DNA of 64,000 bases from Roseiarcus sp035606915 (GCA_035606915.1 DATNDU010000184.1:1-64000), one strand, 5' to 3'. Shown: positions 15,426-24,072, counted from the stretch's first letter. Numbers and translations are program-made. The notes: a model not told the origin generated them from the letters alone.

Positions 15426-17419
15426 TCGAATTGACCCAGCATCGTATCGTCTTCACGCCCTCGGGCAAGCGCGGCGAGTTCGAGGACGGCGTATCCGTTC
15501 TAGAGGCCGCGCGAACGCTCGGCGTCGACCTCGATTCCGTCTGCGGCGGACGCGGCATCTGCACGCGCTGTCAGATCGAAATCATACCGGGCGAATTCGC
15601 CAAGCACGCGATCTATTCCTCGCCGGATCACGCAACGCCGTGGAACGCCGTCGAGCAGCGCTATGTCGACAAGCGCGGACCCTTGAAGCCGGGCCGCCGG
15701 CTCGGCTGTCAGGCGAAACTGTGCGGCGACCTCGTCGTCGACGTGCCGCCGGAAAGCCAGGTGCATCGCCAGGTCGTGCGCAAGCGCGCCGAGACCCACC
15801 CGATCGACGTCGATCCCGTCGTGCGGCTGCACTATGTCGAGGTCGCCGAGCCCGACATGCACGATCCCGCCAGCGATTTCCGCCGCCTGCGCGATGCGCT
15901 GGCAAAGCAATGGGGGCTGAACGAAATCCACGCCAGCCTGCCGGTTCTGAGCCAATTGCAGAAGACGCTGCGCGCCGGCGAGTGGAAGGTGACGGTCGCG
16001 GTGCGACAGCGCCAAGAGATCGTGGCGATCTATCCGGGCTTCGTCGAGCGCGCCTATGGCGTCGCGTTCGACATCGGATCAACCACCATCGCCGCCCATC
16101 TGTGCGATCTCGAAAGCGGCGATGTGCTGTCGTCGCAGGGGTTGATGAACCCGCAGATCCGCTTCGGCGAGGATCTGATGAGCCGCGTCTCCTATGTGAT
16201 GATGAACCCCGGCGGCGAGAAAGAGCTCACCGCCACGGTGCGCGAGGCCGTCGATTCGATGATCGGCGCCGCGGCGGCGGAGGCCGGCGTCGAGCGCGCG
16301 CGCATCGTCGAGGTGACGATCGCCGGCAATCCGATCATGCATCATCTCTTCCTCGGCCTCGACCCGACAGAGCTCGGCGGCGCGCCGTTCGCGCTGACCA
16401 TCGACGGCGGCTACGAGGCGCGCGCCGGCGAACTCGGCCTCGCCATCGCGCCGGGCGCCTATGTCTACGCCCTGCCCTGCATCGCCGGCTATGTCGGCGC
16501 CGACGCCGCCGCCGTGGCGCTCGCCGAGGCGCCGTATCTGCGCGACGAGTTGACGCTGATCGCCGATGTCGGCACCAATGCGGAAATCCTGTTCGGCAAC
16601 AAGGACGGGGTGCTCGCCTGTTCCTCGCCGACCGGGCCGGCCTTCGAAGGCGCGCAGATCTCCTGCGGCCAGCGCGCCGCGCCGGGCGCCATCGAGCGCG
16701 TGCGCATCGACCGCGAGACGCTGGAGCCGCGCTTCAAGGTGATCGGCTGCGACCTGTGGTCGAACGAGCCGGGCTTCGCCGAAGCCGCCGCCTCGCTCGG
16801 CGTCACCGGCGTCTGCGGCTCCGGCATCATCGAGGTGGTGGCCGAGATGTACCTGTCAGGGATTATCGGCCAGGATGGGTTGTTCGACGGCTCGCTGGTC
16901 GAAAAATCGCCGCGCATCGAGGCTGTCGGGCGCTCTTTCGCTTATGTGCTGAGCGAGGGCGAGCCGCGGCTGCTGATCTACCAGACCGACGTGCGCGCCA
17001 TCCAGCTCGCCAAGGCGGCGCTCTATGCGGGGGCCAAGTTGCTGATCGAAAAGCGTGGCGCCGGCTGGCCGCAGCGCGTCACCCTGGTCGGCGCCTTCGG
17101 CAGCCATATCGACACCACCTATGCGATCGCGCTGGGGCTGATCCCGGATTGCGATCTCGCCCATGTCGTCAACGGCGGCAATTCGGCCGGGGTGGGGGCG
17201 CGCATCGCGCTGCTCAATCTCGCCGCGCGCGCCGAGATCGACGAGGTCGTGCGGCGCATCGACAAGGTCGAGACGGCGATCGAGCCGAGCTTCCAGGCCG
17301 AATTCATCGCCGCGATGGCGTTCCCGCACGCCAGCGATCCGTTCGACCATCTCGCCAAGGCGATCAAGCTGCCGCCGCGCAAGGCGGCGGAGGGGCCGAG
17401 GCGGCGGCGAAGGAGCTAA
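15422..17419 (+). CDS. ASKHA-domain reductive activator of corrinoid protein (RACo type)
   Basis: Protein of 665 residues (TTG start overlapping the upstream stop) that uses ATP and electrons to return inactive Co(II) cobalamin to Co(I). The N-terminal 2Fe-2S ferredoxin domain has C41, C47, C50 in 'SVCGGRGICTRC' and a fourth cysteine in 'RRLGCQAKLC' (C96). After a linker, the actin-like ATPase domain (DUF4445) shows 'YGVAFDIGSTTIAAHLCDL', 'DVGTNAEILF' and 'GVCGSGIIEVVAEMY', with a late 'HVVNGGNSAGVGARIALL'. Its presence shows that the module runs corrinoid methyl transfer requiring repair of accidentally oxidised cobalamin, which matters in an aerobe. Confidence 0.92.
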   Translation: MIELTQHRIVFTPSGKRGEFEDGVSVLEAARTLGVDLDSVCGGRGICTRCQIEIIPGEFAKHAIYSSPDHATPWNAVEQRYVDKRGPLKPGRRLGCQAKLCGDLVVDVPPESQVHRQVVRKRAETHPIDVDPVVRLHYVEVAEPDMHDPASDFRRLRDALAKQWGLNEIHASLPVLSQLQKTLRAGEWKVTVAVRQRQEIVAIYPGFVERAYGVAFDIGSTTIAAHLCDLESGDVLSSQGLMNPQIRFGEDLMSRVSYVMMNPGGEKELTATVREAVDSMIGAAAAEAGVERARIVEVTIAGNPIMHHLFLGLDPTELGGAPFALTIDGGYEARAGELGLAIAPGAYVYALPCIAGYVGADAAAVALAEAPYLRDELTLIADVGTNAEILFGNKDGVLACSSPTGPAFEGAQISCGQRAAPGAIERVRIDRETLEPRFKVIGCDLWSNEPGFAEAAASLGVTGVCGSGIIEVVAEMYLSGIIGQDGLFDGSLVEKSPRIEAVGRSFAYVLSEGEPRLLIYQTDVRAIQLAKAALYAGAKLLIEKRGAGWPQRVTLVGAFGSHIDTTYAIALGLIPDCDLAHVVNGGNSAGVGARIALLNLAARAEIDEVVRRIDKVETAIEPSFQAEFIAAMAFPHASDPFDHLAKAIKLPPRKAAEGPRRRRRS

Positions 17420-17925
17420 AGCTCCAGCGCGAACGGGACGCCTTCCATGCACTCCCGCCCGCGCCCGATGCCCTCGATGGCCGCGATCATGCGGCCGTTG
17501 CGGCCGAGCTTCTCGTCGGCGAGTGCGACGAAGCGCAGGTTCGGCGTCGCCGTCGGCGAGGCCGCGCGCAGCGCTTGCGCCACCTCCTGCTCGGAGCGAT
17601 GCGGCGACAATTGGCAGACCGCGATGAACGCCGAGGCGCTCGAACGCGATACGCCGGCGTAGCAATGGATCAGCATCGGCTCACGCCGGTCCCAGCGGTC
17701 GACGAAAGCGATGAGTTGGTCGAGATGGTGCATCTCCGGCCGCGCCTGCCCCGCCTGAGCCTCGACGATGTCGGACATGGCGATGTTGAGATGGCGCGCC
17801 TCGGCGATCGGCTCCGGCCGCGTGATCGGCGTGCCGGCCGAGAGCAGCGTCACCAGCGAGCGCGCGCCGGTGCGCGCGACCTCGGCCTCGATCAGGCGCA
17901 GCGAACAGACGTGCAGGCGCGGCAT
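17416..17925 (-). CDS. Tyrosine/dual-specificity phosphatase-family protein
   Basis: Cytosolic protein of 169 residues with the C-x5-R phosphatase loop in 'LIHCYAGVSRSSASAFI' (about residues 84-100) and an upstream possible general acid. Proteins of this small alphaproteobacterial group resemble protein-tyrosine phosphatases, but the natural substrate is unknown. The start MPRLHVCSLRLIEAEVARTG follows an AGGAGAT-like sequence. It is convergent with the RACo gene, overlapping its end by 4 bases, and lies 9 bases downstream of the HD-hydrolase gene, so it is probably the last gene of the pyrE-to-phosphatase block. Confidence 0.8.
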   Translation of the reverse strand: MPRLHVCSLRLIEAEVARTGARSLVTLLSAGTPITRPEPIAEARHLNIAMSDIVEAQAGQARPEMHHLDQLIAFVDRWDRREPMLIHCYAGVSRSSASAFIAVCQLSPHRSEQEVAQALRAASPTATPNLRFVALADEKLGRNGRMIAAIEGIGRGRECMEGVPFALEL

Positions 17926-17934
17926 ACGATCTCC

Positions 17935-18516
17935 TCAGACATCGAGTTCGGCAAAGCGGGCGAGGAACCGCGCTTGCGCTTCCTCCGGCCGCCAGGGTTC
18001 GAGATACGGCGCAAAATCGGCGAGCGCAACGCGCGGCTTGCCGAAGAATTTGCGCGCCTCGCTCGCGGCGAAGCCGGCAAGCTCGGTCGCCTCGAAGAAC
18101 GCGGAATCGCGGTCGGCGACCTTGATCGCCTTGACGAGTTCGGGCGCGAATGTCGCTTTGAGCCCGAAGCGCAGCAGGATAGCGGCGAGCAGCCGGCGCT
18201 CGATCTCCTTGTAGTCGCCGCCGATGGCCGCTTTGAACGGCGAAATCATGTCGCCGATCACATATTCCGGCCCGTCGTGCAGCAGCGCCGCGAGCCTGGC
18301 GGCGCGGTCGGCGGCGGGGTCGAGCTTGGCGAAGATCGCCTCCACCAGCAGCGAATGCTGGGCGACGGAGAAAATTTCCGGCCCCCGCGTCTGCCCGTTC
18401 CAGCGCGCGACGCGCGCCAGGCCGTGGGCGATGTCGGCGATCTCGATGTCGAGCGGCGAGGGGTCGATGAGGTCGAGCCTTCGCCCCGACAGCATGCGCT
18501 GCCAGGCGCGCGTCAC
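17935..18516 (-). CDS. HD-domain phosphohydrolase (YfbR-like)
   Basis: Product of 193 residues, using the GTG start that overlaps the stop of the upstream tag gene (GTGA). The HD-domain metal ligands are seen in 'FSVAQHSLLVEAIF' (His), 'LAALLHDGPEYVIGDM' (His-Asp) and 'IKVADRDSAFFEA' (Asp). This arrangement resembles 5'-nucleotidase YfbR and related nucleotide hydrolases. The specificity is inferred from family only. It forms part of a closely packed leftward set with DNA repair and cofactor genes. Confidence 0.82.
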   Translation of the reverse strand: MTRAWQRMLSGRRLDLIDPSPLDIEIADIAHGLARVARWNGQTRGPEIFSVAQHSLLVEAIFAKLDPAADRAARLAALLHDGPEYVIGDMISPFKAAIGGDYKEIERRLLAAILLRFGLKATFAPELVKAIKVADRDSAFFEATELAGFAASEARKFFGKPRVALADFAPYLEPWRPEEAQARFLARFAELDV

Positions 18517-19136
18517 CAGGGCCGACCCTTGCCGAGCTTGGCGCAGGCCTTGCAGCGGTGGCAACGCCCAAGATGGTCGTTGACCATGCCGACGGCCTGC
18601 ATGAAGGCGTAGACGATCGTCGGCCCGACGAAATTCGCGCCGCGCTGCTTGAGATCCTTGGACAGCGCCTCGGCCTCGGGGCTCTGCGGGGGAATGTCGG
18701 CCAGCGTCTTGCGCGGCTTTGCCAGCGGCCGGCCGTCGACGAAGCCCCACACATGACGCGCGAAGCCGCCCTTCTCCTGCAAATCGAGATAGGCGCGCGC
18801 CAGCGCCGGGGCGGCGGCGATCTTGGCGCGATTGCGCACGATGCCGGGGTCGGCCATCAACTTGGCGAACTTGCGCTCATCATAGCGGGCGATTTTCTCC
18901 GGATCGAAGCCGTCGAAGGCCAAGCGGAACGTCTCGCGCTTGCGCAGGATGGTGATCCAGGACAATCCGGCCTGGAAGCCGTCGAGGATCAGCTTCTCGA
19001 ACAGAGCCCGGTCGTCCCATTCGGGAACGCCCCATTCTTCGTCGTGGTAGGCGACGTAGAGCGGATCGGTCCCTGGCCAAGGACAGCGGCAAAGGCCGTC
19101 TTCGTGCTGGATCGGTTCGAGGATGCGCGCCGGCAT
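18513..19136 (-). CDS. tag: DNA-3-methyladenine glycosylase I
   Basis: Base-excision repair enzyme of 207 residues that removes 3-methyladenine from alkylated DNA. Family features are 'CRCPWPGTDPLYVAYHDEEWGVP' at the N-terminus (zinc-binding Cys/His, catalytic-site Glu), 'LILDGFQAGLSWITILRKRE', 'IVRNRAKI' and the C-terminal zinc ligands 'VNDHLGRCHRCKAC'. Full length compared with E. coli Tag, with a short extra tail. It sits just after acpS, with 3 bases between stop and start. Confidence 0.95.
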   Translation of the reverse strand: MPARILEPIQHEDGLCRCPWPGTDPLYVAYHDEEWGVPEWDDRALFEKLILDGFQAGLSWITILRKRETFRLAFDGFDPEKIARYDERKFAKLMADPGIVRNRAKIAAAPALARAYLDLQEKGGFARHVWGFVDGRPLAKPRKTLADIPPQSPEAEALSKDLKQRGANFVGPTIVYAFMQAVGMVNDHLGRCHRCKACAKLGKGRPW

Positions 19137-19139
19137 GGG

Positions 19140-19538
19140 TCAGGCCTCGCGCGCTTCGATGACGACGAAGGCCTGCGCCAGCGGATATTCGTCGGTGATC
19201 GTCAGGTGGATGAAGGCGACGCGCCCGGCCGGGGTGAGGGCGGCGAGGCGCTCGGCGGCGCCGCCGGTCAGCCGCATCGTGGGCGCGCCCGAGGGCAGGT
19301 TGACGACGCCCATGTCGCGCCAGAACACGCCATGGCGCAGACCGGTGCCGAGCGCCTTGGCGCAGGCCTCCTTGGCGGCGAAGCGTTTGGCGTAGGAGGC
19401 GGCGCGCTCGGCGCGGCGGTCGCTCTTGGCCCGTTCGATCTCGGTGAAGCAGCGCGCGATAAACCGCTCGCCGAACTTGTCGAGCGTCTGCTCGATGCGA
19501 CTGACGTCGCAGAGGTCGCTGCCGATGCCGACGATCAC
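19140..19538 (-). CDS. acpS: Holo-[acyl-carrier-protein] synthase
   Basis: Transfers 4'-phosphopantetheine from CoA to apo-ACP for fatty acid synthesis. The 132-residue product has 'IVGIGSDLCDVSRIEQTL' at the N-terminus (Mg-binding Asp) and the signature 'ASYAKRFAAKEACAKALGTG' near residue 70, plus 'MGVVNLPSGAP'. Its start overlaps the pdxJ stop (ATGA), the conserved pdxJ-acpS order. In many relatives lepB-rnc-era follow; here tag follows instead. Confidence 0.95.
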   Translation of the reverse strand: MIVGIGSDLCDVSRIEQTLDKFGERFIARCFTEIERAKSDRRAERAASYAKRFAAKEACAKALGTGLRHGVFWRDMGVVNLPSGAPTMRLTGGAAERLAALTPAGRVAFIHLTITDEYPLAQAFVVIEAREA

Positions 19539-20275
19539 CGCCGCCCCTCGTCCATGGCCGCGCGCATCAGACGGATGCTCTCAACTAGGCCGACGAAGAT
19601 CGCTTCACCGATGAGAAAATGGCCGATGTTGAGTTCGGCGATCTCCGGCAGCGCCGAGATCGTGCGCGCGGTGGCGAAGTCGAGGCCGTGGCCGGCGTGG
19701 CATTCGAGGCCGAGCCTGCCGGTCTCAGCCGCCGCGGCGCGAAGCCGAGCGAATTCATGCTCGGCCTTGGCGCCGTCGCCATGCGCCACCGCGTCGCACC
19801 AGGCGCCGGTGTGCAACTCCACCACTGGCGCCTTCAGCGAGGCGGCGGCCTGAAGCGCTTGCGGCGAGGGCTCGATGAACAGCGACACACGCACGCCGGC
19901 GCGGGAGAGTTCGGCGATGAAAGGCCGCAGGTGATCGTGCTGGCCGACCACGTCGAGGCCGCCCTCGGTGGTGCGCTCGGTGCGCTTCTCCGGCACCAGG
20001 CAGCAGGCGTGCGGCTGGGTTTGCAAGGCGATGTCGAGCATCTGCTCGGTCGCCGCCATCTCGAAATTGAGCGGCTTGCCGATCGCCGCCTTCAGCCGGC
20101 GCATATCCTCGTCGCGGATATGGCGGCGATCCTCACGCAGATGCGCGGTGATGCCGTCGGCGCCGGCTTCAATCGCCAGCAGCGCCGCGCGCACGGGATC
20201 GGGGACGGCGCCGCCGCGCGCGTTGCGCACCGTCGCGACATGATCGACATTGACGCCGAGGCGCAGGGACTTCAC
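19535..20275 (-). CDS. pdxJ: Pyridoxine 5'-phosphate synthase
   Basis: Last step of the DXP-dependent vitamin B6 route: condenses 1-deoxyxylulose 5-phosphate with aminoacetone 3-phosphate. The product is 246 residues with 'RLGVNVDHVATVRNARGG' at the N-terminus, 'GITAHLREDRRHI', 'NFEMAATEQML', 'CLVPEKRTERTTEGGLDV' and 'LGLECHAGHGLDF', all standard for PdxJ. It lies 13 bases downstream of pyrE with an AAAGGAGCCCG site before the ATG, and is coupled to acpS. Confidence 0.96.
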   Translation of the reverse strand: MKSLRLGVNVDHVATVRNARGGAVPDPVRAALLAIEAGADGITAHLREDRRHIRDEDMRRLKAAIGKPLNFEMAATEQMLDIALQTQPHACCLVPEKRTERTTEGGLDVVGQHDHLRPFIAELSRAGVRVSLFIEPSPQALQAAASLKAPVVELHTGAWCDAVAHGDGAKAEHEFARLRAAAAETGRLGLECHAGHGLDFATARTISALPEIAELNIGHFLIGEAIFVGLVESIRLMRAAMDEGRR

Positions 20276-20288
20276 GTGCGGGCTCCTT

Positions 20289-20876
20289 TCAGACGACGGC
20301 GCGGCTGCCGGGCTTCACGGCGGGGATCGCGGCGAGCTCAGGCGGCAGGGCATCGGCGGCATAGTCGGCAATGTCGAGCGTACACAGACTGACGCGCGGC
20401 GCGCCGATGTCGGCGCGCCCGCCCGAGCGGTCGATCAGGCAGGCGGCGCCGACGATGCGGCCGGGATACTGGCCCAGCGCGGTCAGACATTCGCGCGACG
20501 ACAGGCCGGTGGTGATGATGTCCTCGACCATCAGCACGCGCGCGCCCTCGGGGATCGTAAAACCGCGCCGGAGCTGGAACGCCCCGCCCTCGCGCTCGAC
20601 GAAAATCGCTTTCGCGCCGAGCCAGCGCGCCGTCTCGTAGCCCGGCACGATGCCGCCGAGCGCCGGCGAGGCGACGACGTCGATCTCGCCGAATTTCTCC
20701 CGCGCCTTGGCCGCCAGGGCGCGACAGAGTTTTTCCGTGCGGGCCGGGTCCTGGAAGACGAACATCTTTTGCAGGAAGACGGCGGAATGCCGGCCGGAAC
20801 TCAAGATGAAATGGCCTTCGAGCAGCGCGCCGGCGGCGCGGAACTCGTCGAGGGTCTGTTCGGCGGACAGGGTCAT
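20289..20876 (-). CDS. pyrE: Orotate phosphoribosyltransferase
   Basis: Converts orotate and PRPP to OMP in pyrimidine synthesis. The 195-residue product shows 'GHFILSSGRHSAVFLQK' near residue 20, 'VVASPALGGIVPGYETAR', 'FVEREGGAFQLRRGF' and the PRPP-binding 'RVLMVEDIITTGLSSRE'. It is the first gene of the leftward pyrE-pdxJ-acpS-tag block. Confidence 0.95.
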   Translation of the reverse strand: MTLSAEQTLDEFRAAGALLEGHFILSSGRHSAVFLQKMFVFQDPARTEKLCRALAAKAREKFGEIDVVASPALGGIVPGYETARWLGAKAIFVEREGGAFQLRRGFTIPEGARVLMVEDIITTGLSSRECLTALGQYPGRIVGAACLIDRSGGRADIGAPRVSLCTLDIADYAADALPPELAAIPAVKPGSRAVV

Positions 20877-20956
20877 GGCCCTGTCCTAATGCCTCTGCGT
20901 TTTTTGCGAAACCCCTCCCCCGCGCGCGGCGGAGGAAGAAGCAGCGAGGCCGGTGC

Positions 20957-22525
20957 TCAGATCACGTTGCCCTTCATCTGGTCGGCGATGAACTCGGCCT
21001 GACGAATGGCGAGGGTGACGATGGTCAGCGTCGGGTTCTCGGCGCCTCCCGTCGTGAACTGGCTGCCGTCGGAGACGAACAGGTTCTTGATGTCGTGCGC
21101 CTGCCCGTGCTTGTTGACGACGCCGTCGCGCGGGTTCTCGCTCATCCGGTTGGTGCCGAGATTGTGCGTCGAGGGATAAGGCGGCGTCGGGAAAACGCGC
21201 GTCGCCCCGACGGCGTCATAGAGCGCCGCGCCCTGCTTGTAGGCGTGGGCGCGCATCGCCAGGTCGTTGGGGTGGTCGTCGAAATTAACGTTGGCGACCG
21301 GCAGACCCCATTGGTCCTTGGCGTCGCTCAGCGTGATGCGGTTGGTCTCCTGCGGCATATCCTCGCCGACGATCCACAGTCCCGCCATATTGACGTAGCC
21401 ATCGAGCGCAGAAGTGAACTCGCGGCCCCAGGCGCCGGGATCGAGGAACGCCGCCATGAACGGCAAGCCCAGCGACAATGTCTCGAACTCGTAGCCGCCG
21501 ACGAAGCCGCGTTTGACGTTGGGCAACGCCTCGTCGCGCACGATGCCCGCCATCGTCGTGCCGCGATACATATGCACGGGCTTGTCGAACACGGCATAGA
21601 CCGAGCCGGTCATGTGGCGCATGTAGTTGCGCCCGACCTGACCGCTCGAATTGGCGAGCCCGTCGGGGAATTTCGAGCTTGCCGAGTTGAGCAGCAGGCG
21701 CGGGCTTTCCAGCGAGTTGCCGGCGACGGCGACGATGCGCGCCTTCTGGCGCTGGATTTTGCCGGCCTTGTCGAAATAGACGACGCCGGTCGCCTTGCCG
21801 GAGGCGTCATGCTCGATGTGCGCGACGTGGCTGTCGGGGCGCACCTCCATGTTGCCGGTCTTCTCGCCCTTGGGGATTTCGGTGTAGAGCGTCGACCATT
21901 TCGCGCCCCATTTGCAACCTTGGAAACAGAAGCCGGTCTGCTGGCAGGCGTTGCGGCCGTCGCGTTCGACCGAGTTGATCGCCATGCGGCCAGTGTGGCA
22001 CTCCTTGTAGCCGAGCTTGTCGGCGCCCGCCTTCATCACCTTGAAGTTGTTGCTGCCGGGCAGGCCCGGTATGCCGTTGGTGCGCGTCACCCCCATCTTG
22101 TCCTCGGCGCGCGCGTAATAGGGCTCCATCTCCTTCAGCGTGATCGGCCAGTCGAGCAGATTGGCGCCGGGCAGGCGGCCGTAGGTGGTCGCGCTCTTGA
22201 ACTCGTGCTCCTGGAAGCGCAGCGAAGCGCCGGCCCAATGGATGGTCGAGCCGCCGACAGATTTGACGATCCAGGCCGGCAGGTTTGGGAAATCCCGGTG
22301 TACGCGCCAACTGCCGGAGGTCGTGCGCATGTCCTTCCAGGCGAGTTGGCCGAAGCTCGCCCACTCGTCGTTGATGAAATCGGAATATTCGGTGCGCGGG
22401 CCGGCCTCCAGGATCACCACCTTGACGCCCTTCTGCGCGAGTTCATTGCCGAGCGTGCCGCCCCCGGCGCCGGAACCCACGATGACGACGACGCTGTCGT
22501 CGGTCTGATCGAATTTCGCGCTCAT
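20957..22525 (-). CDS. GMC-family dehydrogenase, large (FAD) subunit of gluconate-dehydrogenase type
   Basis: FAD-dependent oxidoreductase of 522 residues. The N-terminal dinucleotide motif 'VVVIVGSGAGGGTLGNELAQ' is followed by 'VVILEAGPRTEYSDF', the substrate/FAD region 'IVKSVGGSTIHWAGASLRF' and the C-terminal 'HNLGTNRMSENPRDGVVNKH' and 'SQFTTGGAENPTLTIVTLA' characteristic of the GMC C-domain with the active-site histidine region. The overall type matches large subunits of membrane-linked gluconate/2-ketogluconate/sorbitol dehydrogenases. The partner small-subunit gene lies 33 bases upstream. The usual cytochrome c subunit gene is absent on both sides. There is no signal peptide of its own, so export would piggyback on the Tat-exported partner. 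Confidence 0.87.
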   Translation of the reverse strand: MSAKFDQTDDSVVVIVGSGAGGGTLGNELAQKGVKVVILEAGPRTEYSDFINDEWASFGQLAWKDMRTTSGSWRVHRDFPNLPAWIVKSVGGSTIHWAGASLRFQEHEFKSATTYGRLPGANLLDWPITLKEMEPYYARAEDKMGVTRTNGIPGLPGSNNFKVMKAGADKLGYKECHTGRMAINSVERDGRNACQQTGFCFQGCKWGAKWSTLYTEIPKGEKTGNMEVRPDSHVAHIEHDASGKATGVVYFDKAGKIQRQKARIVAVAGNSLESPRLLLNSASSKFPDGLANSSGQVGRNYMRHMTGSVYAVFDKPVHMYRGTTMAGIVRDEALPNVKRGFVGGYEFETLSLGLPFMAAFLDPGAWGREFTSALDGYVNMAGLWIVGEDMPQETNRITLSDAKDQWGLPVANVNFDDHPNDLAMRAHAYKQGAALYDAVGATRVFPTPPYPSTHNLGTNRMSENPRDGVVNKHGQAHDIKNLFVSDGSQFTTGGAENPTLTIVTLAIRQAEFIADQMKGNVI

Positions 22526-22558
22526 GTCGTTTCCTCGAATCTCATGTTGGGTTGCCGC

Positions 22559-23098
22559 TCACAGCCAATCGATGTCGTCGAAACCGCGGTGCAGGTAACC
22601 GCCCTTCGAGTAGGATTCGCCCTCGTAGCCGAAGATCGGCCACAGATCGTGGTTGTTGTAGAGCGAGACGACGAGGCCGCCGCGGATCGTCTGGAACATC
22701 GGATCGTGGCTCAGCGCGTGCAGCACGGCGACGCGCTCGGCCTCCCAACCGAGCCCGGCATAGCCGCCCGGCCCGGCCGCGCCGTCGAGCGCAGCGACGA
22801 AGGCTTCGGTGGCGGCCTTGGACGCGGGGTCGCTCGCCGCCTTCTCGTCATAAGATTTCATCGCCACCGCGTAGAAGCGGTCGGGAACCTTGTCGTGCGG
22901 ATAGATGTCGCGCGCCACCAGGATCAGCGTCTTCATCGTCTCCGGCTTCAAGCCCTTGACGTCGAGCGCCCAGGCCTCGGAGGCGTTGAGCAACGCCCCC
23001 GCCGGCGTCACCGCGATGGCGGCGACGCCGAGCGCCGAGCGTTGTAGAAATCCGCGTCGCGACACGGGGCCGCGGTCTTCGCCCACTTTGAGCTTCAT
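22559..23098 (-). CDS. Gluconate 2-dehydrogenase subunit 3 family protein (Tat-exported)
   Basis: 179-residue small subunit of a GMC-type periplasmic dehydrogenase. The ATG at 23098 follows GGAGGAGACGTC. The N-terminus 'GPVSRRGFLQRSALGVAAIAVTPAGALL' is a twin-arginine signal (RRGFLQ). The mature part contains 'TLILVARDIYPHDKVPDRFYA', usual for PF13618. It would escort the folded flavoprotein subunit across the membrane. The C-terminus 'GGYLHRGFDDIDWL' is typical of the family. Confidence 0.88.
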   Translation of the reverse strand: MKLKVGEDRGPVSRRGFLQRSALGVAAIAVTPAGALLNASEAWALDVKGLKPETMKTLILVARDIYPHDKVPDRFYAVAMKSYDEKAASDPASKAATEAFVAALDGAAGPGGYAGLGWEAERVAVLHALSHDPMFQTIRGGLVVSLYNNHDLWPIFGYEGESYSKGGYLHRGFDDIDWL

Positions 23099-23145
23099 GA
23101 CGTCTCCTCCTTGCATCGTTGGGTTGGTTGGATTGGCGCCGGCGT

Positions 23146-23541
23146 TCAGCGGTAGCGGCCGTGTCTTTGCAGCACTTCGATCTTGTAGCCGTCGGGGTCT
23201 TCGACGAAGAAGAAGCGCCCGACGAGCTTGCCCTCCCGTTCGAAGGCGACGATCTTGCGCGGCTTCAGCCCGGCAGCCTCGAAGCGGGCATGCTCCGCCG
23301 CGAGATCTTCGACCACGAAGGCGATATGACCGTAGCCGTTGCCCAGTTCATAAGGTTCGGCGCGGCCCTTGTTGACCGTCAGTTCCAGCTCGAACGGCGA
23401 TTCGTTATTGACGAGATAGAGAAGCGTGAACTCGGGAAAATCGAGGCGATCGGCCACTCTCAGGCCGAACGCCTGCTCGTAAAAGGCCAGCGACCGCGCC
23501 TCGTCGAGCACGCGGATCATCGCATGTATCGCCTTCGCCAT
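23146..23541 (-). CDS. VOC-family protein, glyoxalase I-like
   Basis: 131-residue vicinal-oxygen-chelate protein resembling lactoylglutathione lyase, which isomerises the methylglyoxal-glutathione hemithioacetal. Metal-ligand positions are visible: 'AIHAMIRVLD' (His), 'PFELELTVN' (Glu), 'GYGHIAFVVEDL' (His) and 'VEDPDGYKIEVLQR' (Glu). The four ligands and length fit GloA, but other VOC enzymes share this pattern. It is 47 bases upstream of the dehydrogenase small subunit and could be cotranscribed. Confidence 0.82.
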   Translation of the reverse strand: MAKAIHAMIRVLDEARSLAFYEQAFGLRVADRLDFPEFTLLYLVNNESPFELELTVNKGRAEPYELGNGYGHIAFVVEDLAAEHARFEAAGLKPRKIVAFEREGKLVGRFFFVEDPDGYKIEVLQRHGRYR

Positions 23542-23639
23542 CGCGCCGCCACGCCCTCAGCCCGCGGGCCTATCCCGGGGCCATTTGCAACCATTCTAAA
23601 CGCGGCGCGGTCAGGCTGGTGTTATAGCCTTACTACATC

Positions 23640-23936
23640 TCAGGCGGCGCGGGCGGTGTCGGCGACGCGGCGCGCGCGGCCGTCCTCCACCGCGACCAGG
23701 CAGATGCAGCGCAGATGCGAGGTGAAGTTGGCGACCTCGCCCCAGATCTGAAGCACCTCGCTATGCAGCGTCGAGATGAAGCGCGGCACGCTCATGCCCT
23801 CGCCGGCGGCGATCTGCTCAAGAATCGCCCAGAAGACGGTCTCCAGCCGGATGCTGGTGCTTTGGCCGTTCAACCGAATGGAGCGCGTCTCGAAGGCGTA
23901 GCTCGCTGGCGACTGGCTCGCAAAAAGGTGGCACAT
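23640..23936 (-). CDS. Ribbon-helix-helix domain protein (RHH_4 type)
   Basis: 98-residue protein with start ATG at 23936 preceded by GGGAGGGAAT. After a short leader ('MCHLFASQSPASYAFETRSI') comes 'RLNGQSTSIRLETVFWAILEQIAAGEGMSVPRFISTLHSEV', a beta-helix-helix unit of the same PF13467 type as the protein at about 3.4 kb. The tail 'NFTSHLRCICLVAVEDG' is family-like. Likely a small DNA-binding regulator; targets unknown. It lies alone between the glyoxalase-like and dehydratase genes. Confidence 0.8.
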   Translation of the reverse strand: MCHLFASQSPASYAFETRSIRLNGQSTSIRLETVFWAILEQIAAGEGMSVPRFISTLHSEVLQIWGEVANFTSHLRCICLVAVEDGRARRVADTARAA

Positions 23937-24072
23937 ATTCCCTCCCTTCGCCGGCGTTATCCCGGCTGTCGCACGCCAGAGTGAGGCTGAATTCGGAATT
24001 CTGTCAAATCGCCTTTCGGCCGCGCGGGGAAGCGTCGTCCAAGCTCGACGGTCGGGCGGGGACGCGTCGGCT

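Noticed and set aside
15640..18612. A 990-codon rightward frame covering the RACo, phosphatase and HD genes
   Set aside because: Arg-rich, no recognisable domains, and it overlaps well-supported genes on both strands.
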